Shown: positions 11,921-24,485 of the stretch, in pieces | Layout: the number at the start of each line of letters is the position of its first letter | How positions within the stretch are numbered: the first letter of the stretch is position 1 | Assembly (NCBI GenBank): GCA_022701365.1 | Contig: JAKUHH010000062.1 | Span: 62,001-126,000 of the forward strand | DNA: 64,000 nt | Direction of reading: 5' to 3' | Origin: Mycocentrospora acerina | Taxonomy: Eukaryota; Ascomycota; Dothideomycetes; Pleosporales | Made by a program: the position numbers and the translations under genes | The notes under the pieces: model-generated | Databases searched by the model: none | The model's input: the letters and a program-made list of their open reading frames with translations, nothing else | What the model was told of the DNA's origin: nothing

Positions 11921-12049
11921 TGTAAGTAAACAATTAGGAGGAACTTGTTGTATTATTAGGAGTGTAGTACTTAGAGACTATATAGGAGTTGAGTGCTCAC
12001 GTGCGAGCACACATGCTTGCACCCGTGCGCTCTCAGGCGTAGGCTGACA
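11921..12049 (-). repeat. 5' LTR of the copia-type element
   Basis: It is 129 bp, direct repeat of 6285-6413. On the minus strand it starts TGTCAGCCTACGCC and ends TTTACTTACA, followed directly by the primer-binding site. CTCCTATATAGTCTC in the middle is a candidate TATA region. Confidence 0.9.
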
Positions 12050-12054
12050 GCAAA

Positions 12055-13085
12055 CGTGTTTTTCCAGCGACCTAGCCACACCAGCGACCTGGCCACCCCA
12101 CTAAAAGGCGCGCAACGCGTCTTATCCTACTAAAAATAACTACACAACGCAACTCCTAATTACTATAAATTTAAGGTAGAATAGACATAAAAATTATCTC
12201 TCTATAATTAAATCTATCTAAGTCTTACTGTAGACTCGCAAAGCTAGGTAATGCCTTATAATTATTCTTAGAGGCTCGCATCTAAGTTGTTCTGGCAAAG
12301 AGCGTACCTATGCTAGTTAATTATAAGCTCTCTTCAGTTAAAGAGCAGTCTCTTATTTAAAAGACACTTAATTTTAATTATTAAGGTTATTCTCCTACAG
12401 CATTGTAGTATTGCAAATAGCAGACGCTTTACATACTATGCGCAGCTGAAATCCTGCTTCTTATCTTATAGGCTTGAAATAAGTAGTATACTTTGTTATA
12501 AGCTTATAAAAGCTCTAGATAAAGTAAAATAGGAAAATGTACTTATAATATGCAATATTTAAGAATCTTATTAAATTTAGTGGATAGTTTAAGCTTAAAG
12601 AAAATGTAGACTAGATTTAAAGTGTCCTTTATAAAGATATATATAACTCTAATGCAAATAGGTGTATAACAGGTGTTAGTGATATATTAAAACTATTATT
12701 ACTAGCATAATTAGTTATTTTACATTTTTTCAGTTAGGGAACAGAGTGCAAATAACAGCAATTAATTGTTTTTTACACTTCTAGGTTGTATCTGCTACCT
12801 TTCTTAATCTTAGCTAGCAAGCTCTACTAAGCTAGCTAGTATAAGGAATTCTTACTATAGAAAGCTATTACCTTTAGCGATAATAGATAGACAAATAGTA
12901 GCATTAGTGTTAGGTGGATAAAGCAGTTTAATAGAAATGTAGAGTTTTCTATGTTAGGAATATATAGACTACTTATCTTTCATTGCTATGGTAGATACAT
13001 AATACTAGAATTTAATTAATTTGTTAGTGAGTTTAACAAATTACTTTTCAAATTACTTATTACACCTCTTTATAACAATTTAACT
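12055..13085. other. repeat-block spacer with a short GC-richer patch
   Basis: Bases 12055-12125 are markedly GC-richer than their surroundings and contain two imperfect copies of a CAGCGACCT(A/G)GCCAC unit. The rest is AT-rich with no open frame of note. No gene is supported. Confidence 0.5.
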
Positions 13086-13359
13086 TGTTACATCCTAACC
13101 TACCCTTAAGTTAACTGGTACTTATCTAGAAGATATCTGTTACGCACCTACTATAGTTAAGGATACTAAAAGAAATAGGTATATAAAGGGGTTGGCTGTG
13201 TAGACTTATTTAGTAGTTTATCTATATCCTCTAATATAAGACCTATAGGTATAGAGAATAGCATCTTTAGTATACTCTCTAGTGTTAGCACTTATAATTG
13301 CTATATAGTAGACATTTAGACTCTATTTATGTTACTCTCTTATTTTTTGAATTGTTACA
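13086..13359 (-). repeat. ~274-bp Ty3/gypsy-type LTR, minus orientation, RIP-worn
   Basis: Plus-strand ends are TGTTACATCC and GAATTGTTACA, so it has TG...CA termini. Its reverse complement aligns with the LTR at 5972-6242, including GAGTCTAAATGTCTACT and GTTAACTT(A/G). It is the most C-to-T converted of the three copies. No matching partner at the right distance and orientation was found, so it is probably a solo or orphan LTR. Confidence 0.65.
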
Positions 13360-15165
13360 TTATTTAAAAAAAATCTTGTCTTACTAAGTAGTAGCCTCTA
13401 AATAATATTTTTTTTTTTTTTTTAGATTATGTCTTACGTCTAAATACTTTAGAACTTATATAGACTATACTGTTATATCTAACATTTTGTTAAAGCAAAG
13501 ATTCTTATAATCTGTTAATAACTAAAGCCTTTATGTTTAAAACTTCAGAGACTACTAAGTTAAAACTACTTTTAAATAGCTGCATAAGATTATACTAAGG
13601 TAGAAATTTAGAGACTACTAAGAACTAAGCAGAATTAAACTTAACTCTACTATCTGCTACTATTGCTTTAAGTTTAAAGGAATTAACTTAAAGATTAATA
13701 TATACTTAAACCTTAAGTTAATAATAGTAGTAGAGGTGTCTTATCTTACTTTAACCTCTAATCTAGTAAAAACTAGCAAAGAACCTGTACTAGATTTAGA
13801 CTAAGAAAATAGACTTAACTTACTAGTAGCTTTGCTATAAGCAGAAAACTTAGTATATATATTATAAGAAGTTACAGTTACTTTAAACTAAATTCTACCT
13901 AGTAGTATATTACTACTATCTTATTAGAACTGCTTTAACTCTTAAGATTCTAGTCTAATATATTAATTAATAATACATGATATATAAATTATTAAGAAGA
14001 ATATATATTAATATTCTAGAAAATAGTTGCAACTTTACTTTCTACTAATAGTAAGCCTTAACCTAAGACTAATTAGAGATTTGTATGGTCTACTGTTAGA
14101 ATAAGTATATATTTATAGTTTTATTTTAGGGACATAACTCTTTCTTAAGTAAGAAGTACCTAAAGCTTTAATACTTATTTAATACTTTATTAGATTGTTT
14201 ATAATTAGAGAAGATATAGCTTATTTAATAAATCTTTTTATTTATAATAAGAATTAAGAAATATTTAATCTAAGATACTTTTAATTAATTCTATATAGAT
14301 AAAATAAAACTATTCTTTACTATTAATGTACAGTTTCTTCCTTTAGCTATTAGAGGATAAGTACATATATTAGAATAGTAATACTGTTTATATCTAAAAT
14401 TAATACCTTCTTATTAAATCCTAAGTCTAAAGTTTAAGTTACAATAAATAATTATTAAAAATCTTATAATTTAACACATAACTGCTTTAGATATATTATA
14501 AAGAAAATATCTTGCTATTCTCTCTTTTATAATATCAAGCTATATAATATGAATTTAAAGTTAACTTTATTTAAAGTCAGCTTAAAAGTCTTCCCTAAAG
14601 AGATATTATAACTTACATTTGTAGACAAAGTCTTATATCTATTTTTAACCTTTCTTTACTTTTTAGATTTCAACTAAGACTCTGAGTTATGCAAAGAATC
14701 TAACTTAAAGAAATTACTTTACCTGTAACAATCTAATAAATTTTTTAATAAGTTTAAAATTAAGTTAAAAGAGCTTATCATGTACTTAGAAGATATAAAT
14801 AAAGACTTTAATATACATAAAGACAAGACAGAAAGTAAACTTACTTAAAAGGACTTCTCTTTTTAAGCTTTAAGATATAACAATACTCCTAAGTTAATAC
14901 TAGTACTTATAGTTATATTTTCTTAAATTAAAATTTTATTATTTATATTCTATTAGCTCTTAATCTCTTATTTAAAAACTACTTTACTAAGTTTAATTAA
15001 GAGTTCTAGTACTAAATATCTTTTTTGTTAACTTAGTATAATTATTTATATCTAATTATTAATAAGGAGAAGTTCTGTAAATACTTATTTATAATATTAA
15101 GTCTGAGCTTATAAGACTAGGTTATTTAATGTAAGCTAGGAAGTTTTTTAAAATTGTGTTACAAT
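13360..15165. other. AT-rich decayed repeat sequence
   Basis: Very AT-rich and TpA-rich, without long open frames. Plus-strand conceptual translation between about 13.9 and 14.4 kb shows stretches that look protein-derived but broken by TAA/TAG, so this is probably a dead transposon gene of unidentified type. Confidence 0.5.
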
Positions 15166-15420
15166 TGTAAGAACCCTTCAAACCTCACGCATTAAGGTAA
15201 GTAGAGTGTCTGTATAGCATACGTGTATTTGTTCGACGAATCGCCACCTCTATAGTAGGATTCTGGTAGGATATATATATTCATATCCCAAGGTCCACCG
15301 GCCCCCCACAGATGACCCGGATCCCCTTTTTAGCTGACGTAGTGGGCCGGTACGGCCCCCATAGGGACCCGGTACTCTTGAATGACTCAAGATACCTCTT
15401 GGGGAGGCGTGTTCCTAACA
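15166..15420 (+). repeat. 255-bp solo LTR with 5-bp target duplication
   Basis: It starts TGTAAGAACCCTTC and ends GTGTTCCTAACA. It is flanked on both sides by ACAAT (15161-15165 and 15421-15425), a perfect 5-bp duplication. It is GC-rich (for example around CCGGCCCCCCACAG) inside strongly AT-rich sequence, so it shows no RIP and presumably arrived later than its surroundings. No internal element sequence is left. Orientation is not certain. Confidence 0.85.
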
Positions 15421-15425
15421 ACAAT

Positions 15426-16961
15426 ATAGAATACTATTAGATTATCTAGCAAGGTAAGTATCCTGCTATTTATAATCTTGCTAAACTAATACCTAAAACA
15501 CTTTATTAAACCGTTCTTACTAAAACTATTCTTCTAGGTTGTATATAATATAATAAGCTATATAACTAAGAAGACTATTACATAAAATATATAATAACTA
15601 TAGCTATTAATAAAATTTTAAGTGAACTCTAATTTTTAAAAAGTTAGAATTTCTTACTACTAATTATATAAGACTTAACACTAAAGCATATCTAGCCATT
15701 ACTAATACTTATATTTAATATAATTTCATTTTAATTACTTTTACTTCTATAAAAATTATCTTTACTAATATAAAATACTAAGAATATAAATTTTCTACTA
15801 CTAGGTTATAGAAGATTAATTAAATATTAGATAACAAGATATTAGGTTAAAGATTAAACATTAAAGCTTTTATTTAGACTAATTAACTTCTTACTACTAA
15901 TAATTCTAAGATATCTTTAATAAGACTGCTTCTAAAGTTATCTTAGATCACTAACTACATAACTATAAGCCAATTTTAACTGAATTTTTTTTAAATATCT
16001 GCAGTTTTTTATATAAAAAGAATAAAAAAGCAATAGAAGTAACTTAGTGCTATGTCTAAAATAAATTCAAAAAGATTAGATTTAGCATAAATAAAGCTAT
16101 TTCCTATCCTTTATCATAAAGATTTAAATAAATTACTCTAAACTAAACAACCTTATAAAGCTATCTATTTAATTCTTTATATTAATAGGCTCTTTACTTA
16201 TTCTTTAAAAGCTAAGAGCTTAACTAAGTTTAACTTCTATTCTATTATAAGCTATATTCATATAGATCTAGACTACAAATAGTTTACTAATTTTAATACT
16301 TATTGCAGTACTTCAAAGCATAATGTATTTAGTTTTATTATTTAAAATAGCTCTACAGCTAAATATTTATTAACATGTAATTTTTGACTTAAAGTCTAGA
16401 TAATTTATAGATTCTTTTTTTAAAAATGTCTTATCTTATTTTAAAGACCTCACCACTTCTAAGCTATTAATTTAGCAAGTTCTAGAAAAACTATATACTG
16501 CATGCCTTTAAGTAGATATGAAGAAATATAAGTTTTTTCAAAAATATACAAGATACCCTAAAAAATATGTTCACTAATAAAAGTGTTAAAGTTATATTAA
16601 AAATATATTAGCTCTAAAAACTAAGTATATTTAGCTACTATTACTAAGATAATATTTTTTTAAACTTTACTAACTTTTTGTACTAATCTATAGGTAGGCT
16701 CTTTTAAATTATAAAGCTTTCTAAACCTTTTATATTGACTATAGAGTAAAAAGACGCTTTTAACCTCTTTAAAAACTACTTTACAGATGCCACCAACAGG
16801 CCACGACAACGCGCAAAAACAAGAAATAGCAACAACCTAGATAGCTCTTTACTACAGGAGCCTTGACCTAAAGGCCTATTACAACAAAACAGACCTGCTT
16901 AAGAATACTCTACTATTATCAAGCCACGTAGTAAGAGCACTACTACTGTTTTACTAGGCTT
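15426..16961. other. AT-rich decayed sequence with a short coding-like patch
   Basis: Mostly AT-rich without open frames. Around 16785-16960 composition rises and a plus-strand frame starts MPPTGHDNAQKQEIATT then a stop, and continues open for about 37 codons. It may be the start of a dead transposon gene; I cannot identify it. Confidence 0.4.
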
Positions 16962-17092
16962 CTAGGGCTCTAGAAAAGAGAGCTTAGCCTAGGAGGGAAA
17001 ACAGCAACTTATAGACTAATGTCTGCATAGGGATTATTATATTTAGTCTAGCCAGTTAGGTAGATTAATTTAATTTAAATAAAGAAAAAAAA
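16962..17092 (+). mobile_element. SINE-like non-autonomous retroelement, copy 2 (~131 bp)
   Basis: It shares with 6890-7014 the core GAGAGCTTAGCCTAGGAGG through GTCTGCATAGG(G/C)ATTATT and ends in an A-rich tail. Flanking sequences CTGTTTTACTAGGCTT (16946-16961) and CTGCTTTACTAGCCTT (17095-17110) are a 16-bp target duplication with two mismatches, one a C/T. The 5' end is a few bases longer than in copy 1. Confidence 0.75.
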
Positions 17093-19087
17093 TTCTGCTT
17101 TACTAGCCTTACCTACTTTTTGCTATCTTAAACTAGATTACAATACTAGAATTAATTCTAAAATATTAAATATTATTGTTTCAGGAGTTTTATAAAAAAT
17201 GCATTATAATAAGAAATAGTCTCTTATTAACTTCTATAGCAAGGTCTTAACTAGTGCTATGCTTAACTAGGAAATATATAATAAAGAACTTTTTGCTAAT
17301 TTATAGGCATTTAAAAAACAATAAGCTAAATTAAGCTTAAACTAAACTTAAATATTAGTATTTTTATACTAAATACTTCAAAGTTCTCTATAACTACAAA
17401 GATACTTCATTCTTAATAAATAAAAGTCTCTAAAGTAAGGACACTTTAACTAAAAATAATAAAAGAACAGACATTTTTACCTAATAAAAACAATATCTAA
17501 GCTAGTTAAAGTTAGCTTAGAAATAATAAATTATTATAAGTCTTACTTAAACCCTTTTATCTTTATAGCTGTATTTAAGTTAATTTAGCGTAAACAAATG
17601 TTTTTAAACCCCAAGTCTAATATAAAGCATTTTTTAATACTTTACACTGTAATACAACTTTTATAGATTTTTACTTCTTAGAGTAAATTAATATAGTTCT
17701 TTAAAAAAACTAATTAGCATTTAATAAATAAGAAGTAAAGCTGCAAGGTAATAATTAGATTTGTAATAGACTTTTGCTTTACTAAGACTGAATTTGCTTA
17801 TTTAAAGAATTTCTCTTTTAAATTAAGTTTATTAATAAAATACATAATTAAATCTCTATAGCACATTTTATCTTTAAGAAGACTTACTAGTTACTGTCTT
17901 AAATGTATTACTAGAAAGGTAGAGAAGCTACCTGCAAGTAAAATATACAGAACTATATCTTTTATTTATAAAGTTATCTAGAATAAATAGAAATCTTAAC
18001 TAACTAATATCTTTTACTTACCTTAGAGTAACTTATATAGCACTTCAATGTTATCTTTGTAATTTTTTAAAATACTAATTTAGTAATAATTAAATTATAG
18101 TAAATATAAAAAAAATGTCTAAATTAGCTATTAAAATCTTATACTTTAAGACTTTTAATGCTTAAAGCATAGTAAAACTATTTATCTACTGTGTATACTG
18201 TTTAAGAAGTACTTTAGATATAATTATATTACTCTATACTCTTAGTTATATTAAGTCTCTAGTCTAAGTTTAATTAAGTTGTAACTACTAACGTTTAGCT
18301 TTCTTTAGCCTATAAGTAGAAATCTAACTGTTATACTAAGATTTTAAAGTAGTATTTTAACTAAAGATTATAAACTTTTACATCTTTTTAGTAAAATAAC
18401 TAGATTAAACTCTTTGTTTTAATTTACTATGCTTAGAAAAGTCTCTATTCTATTGCTATTAGAATAGCTCTATATTATCCCTTCTCTATTAGTAAAATTA
18501 AGCAGAGCTAAAATTAAGAAAGCTTTATACCTTCTACTAAATAATTAAATAAAATTAATTACTATAATACTTTTGCTAAAAAGACCTCTATGTATAACAT
18601 TTAGTAACAAGTAAAAAATAATACAGAGAAGGCCTAAGCCCTAATATAAGCTATTGTTAATAAGCATTTATAACTTATAGATTAACAAGTTAGTAATATA
18701 GTTTATTTATCTACTAAGAATCTAATTCCTATAAGACCTAGCTGAAACTATCTGTAAAGTAAGAAGGGCTATTTAATTTACTTAAATAAGCAAGCTACTT
18801 ATATCAGTTAAAGTTACTTCTAATATTACTTATCTATAATATTTTTGCACAAAACATCCTGTTTAAAGATTTCTAAAATCTCTTATCTAAATAAAGAGAA
18901 CTAAAGCCTCTTGGAAGCCTAATTTATAGTAAAAGGAAATTGATTATGACTGAAATCTGCAATAAGTTTAAAGATGTGTGAATGACGCTAAGAGGTAAAG
19001 GTTTAATTTCCACAACTCTACGACATGAAATGTGGCTGCACTAGCTACTTAAATTTAGTTTTTCTTAACCTCCAAATTTGTCAACAA
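17093..19087. other. AT-rich decayed sequence
   Basis: Heavily AT-rich with no supported gene. It ends just 3' of the GMC oxidoreductase gene, where composition returns to normal at about 18.95 kb. Confidence 0.5.
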
Positions 19088-21506
19088 CTATGTCCGGTTC
19101 TGTGATATCAAATCTGCAGCCTTAAGGGCCATACTGTAGACAGATTGCATCGGGAATGCACCAGGGACCCGAGGGAAAACAGATATGTCCACGACACGTA
19201 AATTAGATACACCATTGACGCGGAGCTGAGGATCAACACAATGTGTAGCAGAGGTGGCCGCGGCTGGACCCATTCGGCATGTACATCCTCCGTGATGGCC
19301 AAAAGCCTCGTACTGTAAATTCTCGACTAGATCATCCGCTGCGCTTGGCTGGTACCGCGCAAATGGAGCTGGTGGACTTGGAGAATCTTCCATTATACTG
19401 TATAGTAGTTGGGCACCCTCAGTCAATATTTTAACGTCTCGTTCTCCGTGTTCACCTTGAAGCCAATCCTGGACGATCTCCGGGGTATCACGTGGATCGG
19501 CTGAACGTAGGGTAACAGAACCAGTGGCATTGTCACCCGCCGTGATAGTCTTAATCACAACACATGACATGGCTGACGGAGCTGGGAGTCCCCTAGAGAA
19601 ACCGGGATACCAACCACGAACTATTGCACCAGTAAATCCATAGATCCAGAGATCAATTTCTTCGTCCTCGGCCAAACTAGAGCGCTGCCTAATTGAAAAT
19701 GGGGCAGCACCTTCTCCATATGGGCCAGTCGCCGAATTCTGCCATTCGACAAAGCAAGGGTCCGTGGAATTGAACGTTTGCGTGCAGTTTGCATTAGGAC
19801 CGGTTGACCAGGGCTGAGTGGCATTGACGATAACTAAGGCCTCGGCATGGTCTTGAAGAAAATGTCCCTGAAGAAAATGTAAGCAATCTGCTGCATAACA
19901 GTAAATAATCATAAGCGAATGAAGATCTTTTGTATTCAAAACATATACATGATATTTGAAGGTGAATGTGAACAGGCGCAACTTTAAACCTACCACTGAA
20001 GGAGAGTCAACAATGACATCTATTCCGAAACTTTCCAACTCCTTACGTGGCCCAATGCCACTTAGTTTAAGGAGTTGTGGCGTATTAAATACACCTCCAG
20101 ACACGATCACCTCCTTTGTGGCGCGGACGATTTTTACCTCGGCCGTCTGGGATGCATTGTATCGGGGATCTGCGCCATACAAAGCCTCTCCTACCATGTA
20201 TTCCACTCCAACAGCCTTCGGTACTATGGTAGAGCGATCGAACAGAATTCGAGAGGCGAGCGAATGGGTACTGAGTGTCAAAGGATATCCGCTTGCGATT
20301 GTGTCAATAATATAATTTCGTGCCCCAGATCGTCGTCGTTGTTCATTCATTGCTACAGCGAATTGATATGCGCCAGGTGTATAACTATACTCTTCGTCGT
20401 TGACATCTCTCTGTAAGAGTCTAGACAATTGATTGCTGCTTGAAACATTCACACCCTCTATGTGGCGGACTGCATTTGACAAGAATCCTGCCAAATCAGG
20501 TCGGCCAGTGAGATAATCAACATTGTTTTGATTGGTCTTGATTCTTGATGTTAGAAATTTATGAATTAAAATCGCGGTGCGCAGCGAAGATTGCCTTCCT
20601 TACCGAAATGAAACCATCAAAGCCAATACCCTGGGTATCTTCCTCGCGGTAGGTACGGTTTTCCTGAGCGATATGGTATTGCTTTATTGCCGTAGCACTC
20701 CAAGAGTCATCTCCAGTATAGTTCGCAATCCAGTCCCACTGAAAAGCGTTAGCCTCTTTTTATTTTTCTATACTGAGTTCATAAGAGATTGGCCTGACTG
20801 ACCTCCTTATCTGAAGCTTTGGCATAGTTCAATGCGTTTACCTGCGTGCTCCCACCTACAGTTGCTCCTCTAGGATAAAGTGTACCAAGACTAAATATAG
20901 AAAAGCATAACTAGTCAGCAAATTCATTCATGTGGGAAATTTGGTGTCTTAATCAATATAACATACGGTTCTGCGTCGGCTGGCGGTTCAAGCCCGTAGT
21001 ATAATGAACTATCATTAAGGCGATAGACATATTTAGAATCTTTTCGGGCCTCAGTTTGATTTCGATAGTAATTGACGTAAAACTGCCAAGACATTTCGCT
21101 ACTCTCGGAAGCAGTAGATGCCCTTTTTAAATTGCGATCAGCTTTAGTTTTACGATCAAATACTTATGCATGAAGTAAATCGGATTTAGGGTTTTAAGAA
21201 AATTATCCTACCGGTTTGGCATCTCCTGGAGTAAGCCGTCTCCGTAGTCGCCTCCTGCTTCGATTAGGAAGACCGAATGTCCCTTACGAGCAAGAGTGGC
21301 TCTGTTCTCTCATATGTATTAGTTACAGAATGTCGATAAATTACTCCCACATTCTGTTGCACGAAGCCCACTTACGCTACAGTTCCACCACCTGCACCTG
21401 ATCCAACCACGACATATTCGTAATCAGACGGTTCACAATTAGAAGGCAGGGCTGCTGTTAGTTCCCAAAAGGTAGCCAGAGAGACGATATAGGATGCAAA
21501 TTTCAT
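19088..21506 (-). CDS. secreted GMC-family FAD oxidoreductase (aryl-alcohol oxidase / glucose dehydrogenase type), 7 exons
   Basis: Proposed exons, 5' to 3' on the minus strand: 21506-21376, 21301-21212, 21122-20967, 20890-20803, 20738-20604, 20536-19994, 19867-19088. They sum to 1923 nt, 640 residues, all in frame with GT...AG introns. The start MKFASYIVSLATFWELTAALP is a signal peptide. VVVGSGAGGGTVAATLAR is the FAD-binding Gly motif, PRGATVGGSTQVNALNY is GMC signature 1, and GVFNTPQLLKLSGIGP is signature 2. GHHGGCTCRMG carries the probable catalytic His, and PRVPGAFP...KAADLI closes the FAD domain. Such enzymes oxidise aryl alcohols, sugars or other alcohols outside the cell, making H2O2 or passing electrons to quinones; the substrate cannot be told. 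It looks intact although repeats surround it. Intron 6 (126 nt) is longer than the others and its acceptor lies in a short tandem duplication. Confidence 0.85.
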
Positions 21507-24177
21507 CTTTTCAAGTTGCTATTGTGCGTTGTTGGTTGGGTATTGAATTTGAAAGGGTTGCAATTTGAGTCTGATAAATACTTTGTTACAGACTCCTTGA
21601 AGTATTTACTCTGTCGCCAAGCAAAATGTACACCTGAATAAGCACACTTGAATATTTATAATCAGTTTAGAACGTAAGTCCAAGTCCATTATTTCTTCAA
21701 TTTTACTACGTTTTTGGAAACTGAGGTGACGCCAAGTAGCTATAAGACCGCAAAAGTGCCTAACCTCGGCATAGAAGCTAACCAACCTATTGTGAGAAAA
21801 TACTTATCGGCCGAGTGATGAAACTTAATAATATCCGTTCCATTGTTTTCGGACCCTGTCTGTAGATCATACAGCTGTCGCACGAGAGCTATGATGCACG
21901 GAGCATTAAAAGGCTACTATAATGACAATAGTTCTAGCTTATGGCATCTGATGCTCATGATCTGTCAGACAACATCATTAATCTTCTAATCACAGAAGCA
22001 CAAACGTCAGCTTTTTGTTAACTCAAAAGATCAGCAAGTCTGGAAAAAATGTCAACTAGAAAAACAAAAATGATGTCTATAAAGAAACCATTTGCATTTG
22101 CTTGTAAGTGTTCAATACATCAATTAACTGTTCAAGTTTTGTGCATTCAATTCACCTATGCAGAAGGTTTTTATGAGTTGTATTTTGAATTTTGCATCTA
22201 AAAGAGAGTCTAACTTTGTTATATCGTGCTTGCAACTTAGAAAGTAATGTATGGCTTCCTTCCGCGATCTGTTTTCGGCACTGGATGGTTCATAGTTTTG
22301 TGTGTCGAGTAGTGTATTTGTGTAGAAATATTAACCGCTCACTATGTGACCCAGCAGGTCATATTACCATGTAAATATAGACTTCACTCTAAGTTAAGCA
22401 GTCGATCTTTAATTAATTATCTCATATCAACTTCATTAGAACGTCCACTTCAACAATTTGAGCTTTGGTTTCACCATCGTAAGCTTGTTTGCTACCCCAA
22501 CAGAATCTGGCTTCTCTGTGTGAAACTGTCATATTCATCAGTGATCGAAAGTAGCGATGTAATGGGAATTCTGGTTAAACCCCGTTTTAAGGAGTCCTAA
22601 AAATGCAGTGCGGATGCAATAGCGCCAAGAGCTTAAGCGTATTTTTAAATAATCTTCAGGTCCATCATCTCTGGTTCCCAGAATACGATGAAGACTGCCA
22701 CACGGGATTTGATACTTCTACATTTAAAACGACGTCTCTTCCTAGTCCCTACGTATCAAAATTCTCTCCACAAGTATTCAGCAACTTCTAAAAAAAAAGA
22801 TTGTAATCATTCTAGAGCCTTGTTGTACATAAACGCTTATGGCAGTAAGCATGATTAACATAGTATAAAGTATTTCAACTACTTCAAACCAATAAGGAAC
22901 CTTAACACAACAAACCTAGCTGAGACCAGACTGGAAGAAAATAGCATAATTAGACTTTTCGTCTCTCATTGCATTTGACTTCTATCTAATTCTTAATCTC
23001 ATATGATACTCGCATTCTTGCTTCAATTAAAGAGGTATAAGTATATCATGTGATGATATGAGGAAGGAGACATATTAAAATACACTTTGTGGCTGCGAAG
23101 TGATTGCAAATACTGAAAACTTTCCATTACTTTAACAAATTAATAAATAAATAGATCAACTTTGCTAAAATTGATATTGTGACTGTTAATTTGATTTTCT
23201 TAATTATCTTAATCATTATTATATTTTTCAGGAATTAAATCCACTTTTGATTATCTTCCAAGCCAACCTAGTTGTTTAGACCAAGATATATATTTAACGT
23301 ATTGTGTACTTCGATTTAGCTACTAACAATGCTCAGAGACGCAAAACTTTAAATGCTCTTTTTCGCTTTCTGTTCATTTTAACTTGCAATATTAATCCCT
23401 AGTTTTTGTAGACAAGCATCTTCACGTTAAATTAGGGTTTTAATAAATTACATTGCTTTTCTTAAATTTGCATATCACTATTTTACTCTCTTTAGTACAT
23501 TTTCTCCTGTGTATCTTGATATAAGAAAATATGATGCAAAGAAAAAATATAACAACCGCAATATGTAATTAAGTTTTGCACATTATAACTCTTTGCCAGC
23601 ATAAATTGTAAACTAAGAAATACTAAATATAAAAAATCTAAATTTAATATGAACAAACACAAAGATTAACATTTAATTTAAGTTACATTTAATCTTAGAA
23701 CAATATTAATACTTAGATTCTTTTATTTAAAAATTTTTAAAAGTTATACTATTGTATTATTTAAGATTAATTGAATTCTAGAGTGCAACAGTTTTTTTTA
23801 ATCATACAAATAGTCAGTTTCTTATTATTATAAGCACCTTAACCTGAGTATGACTAACATGATCATATTATTGACGTATAGTCCTAGTGCCAAGCACTGG
23901 AATTTTCTTAACGTTTATTAGTTTCTATTTTTTCACACTTGTTTTTCTATAGAGTACTAAGTTAAAGGAATTTATATAGCAACGCTTAGGTATTATGCAT
24001 TTCATAAGGCTAAATTATACAGGTTAATCTAACTAAATAAGTAGAACTCTGGTAAATTAGTGTTAAATCTTAGTTGTTAAAAGTTTTCTAAATGGATTAC
24101 TAGTAGTAAAATTACTAGTCTTTTTTTGTAAATTATTTTAATTAAGGCTTATGCTTATGCAATAACAGTTGCGTTAT
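21507..24177. other. GMC gene promoter region, then AT-rich spacer
   Basis: The first few hundred bases are of ordinary composition and should hold the promoter of the GMC gene (TATTTATAATC-like sequence near 21654-21664). Beyond about 22.8 kb the sequence is AT-rich without supported genes. Short open frames at 22.2-22.8 kb show no recognisable protein features. Confidence 0.45.
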
Positions 24178-24372
24178 TGTAACGACTAAGCACGTGCACA
24201 GTCAACGTGGCTTACCTCGCTTATAGCATCTAGTCGGCAAAGTCTAGATCTAGCACTATATATATTATACTACACATAGAATACTTGCTTAAGTATTCTT
24301 GTGCTTACCTTTTGGTATAAGTGGGGTTATTGCGTAGTATCAATAGCAAGGGCAGGGCGCCTGACCATTACA
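24178..24372 (+). repeat. 195-bp solo LTR, copy 1
   Basis: It starts TGTAACGACTAAGCACGTGC and ends GCGCCTGACCATTACA. It is identical by eye, over all 195 bp, to the reverse complement of 25391-25585. Flanks are GTTAT and TTTAT, an imperfect 5-bp target duplication. A TATATATATTATAC stretch may be its TATA box. Confidence 0.8.
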
Positions 24373-24485
24373 TTTATAGTATAATGCAATGCAATATACT
24401 TTGAATCGCAAAAATAATAGATAGAATATAAATAGTTTCTTTACTACTAACGCTTAATTTAGCCTTATACTTACTCTATTATATA

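Larger units (their letters stand above)
6285..12049 (-). mobile_element. RIP-degraded Ty1/copia-type LTR retrotransposon, 5765 bp
   Basis: Two 129-bp direct repeats (6285-6413 and 11921-12049) bound the element, each starting TGT and ending ACA. The flanks carry a perfect 5-bp target duplication, GCAAA at 6280-6284 and 12050-12054. Read on the minus strand, the 5' LTR is at 11921-12049 and is followed at once by GTTATAAGCCTAGATTAC. This matches, after RIP changes, the initiator-tRNA anticodon-region primer site used by copia-class elements. The 3' LTR is preceded by a purine tract TTAAGGGGGTG (6414-6424). A reverse-transcriptase YVDD-box relic lies at 7820-7861, near the 3' end as in copia order. 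The interior is dominated by TA, AG and CT, poor in CG, and has no open frame. A SINE-like element is nested at 6890-7014. Confidence 0.9.

Noticed and set aside
13900..14600. Relic of a DUF3435 tyrosine recombinase (Starship captain)
   Set aside because: The broken plus-strand translation vaguely recalled such a protein, but no catalytic R...Y pattern or conserved block could be placed. A de-RIPped profile search would be needed.
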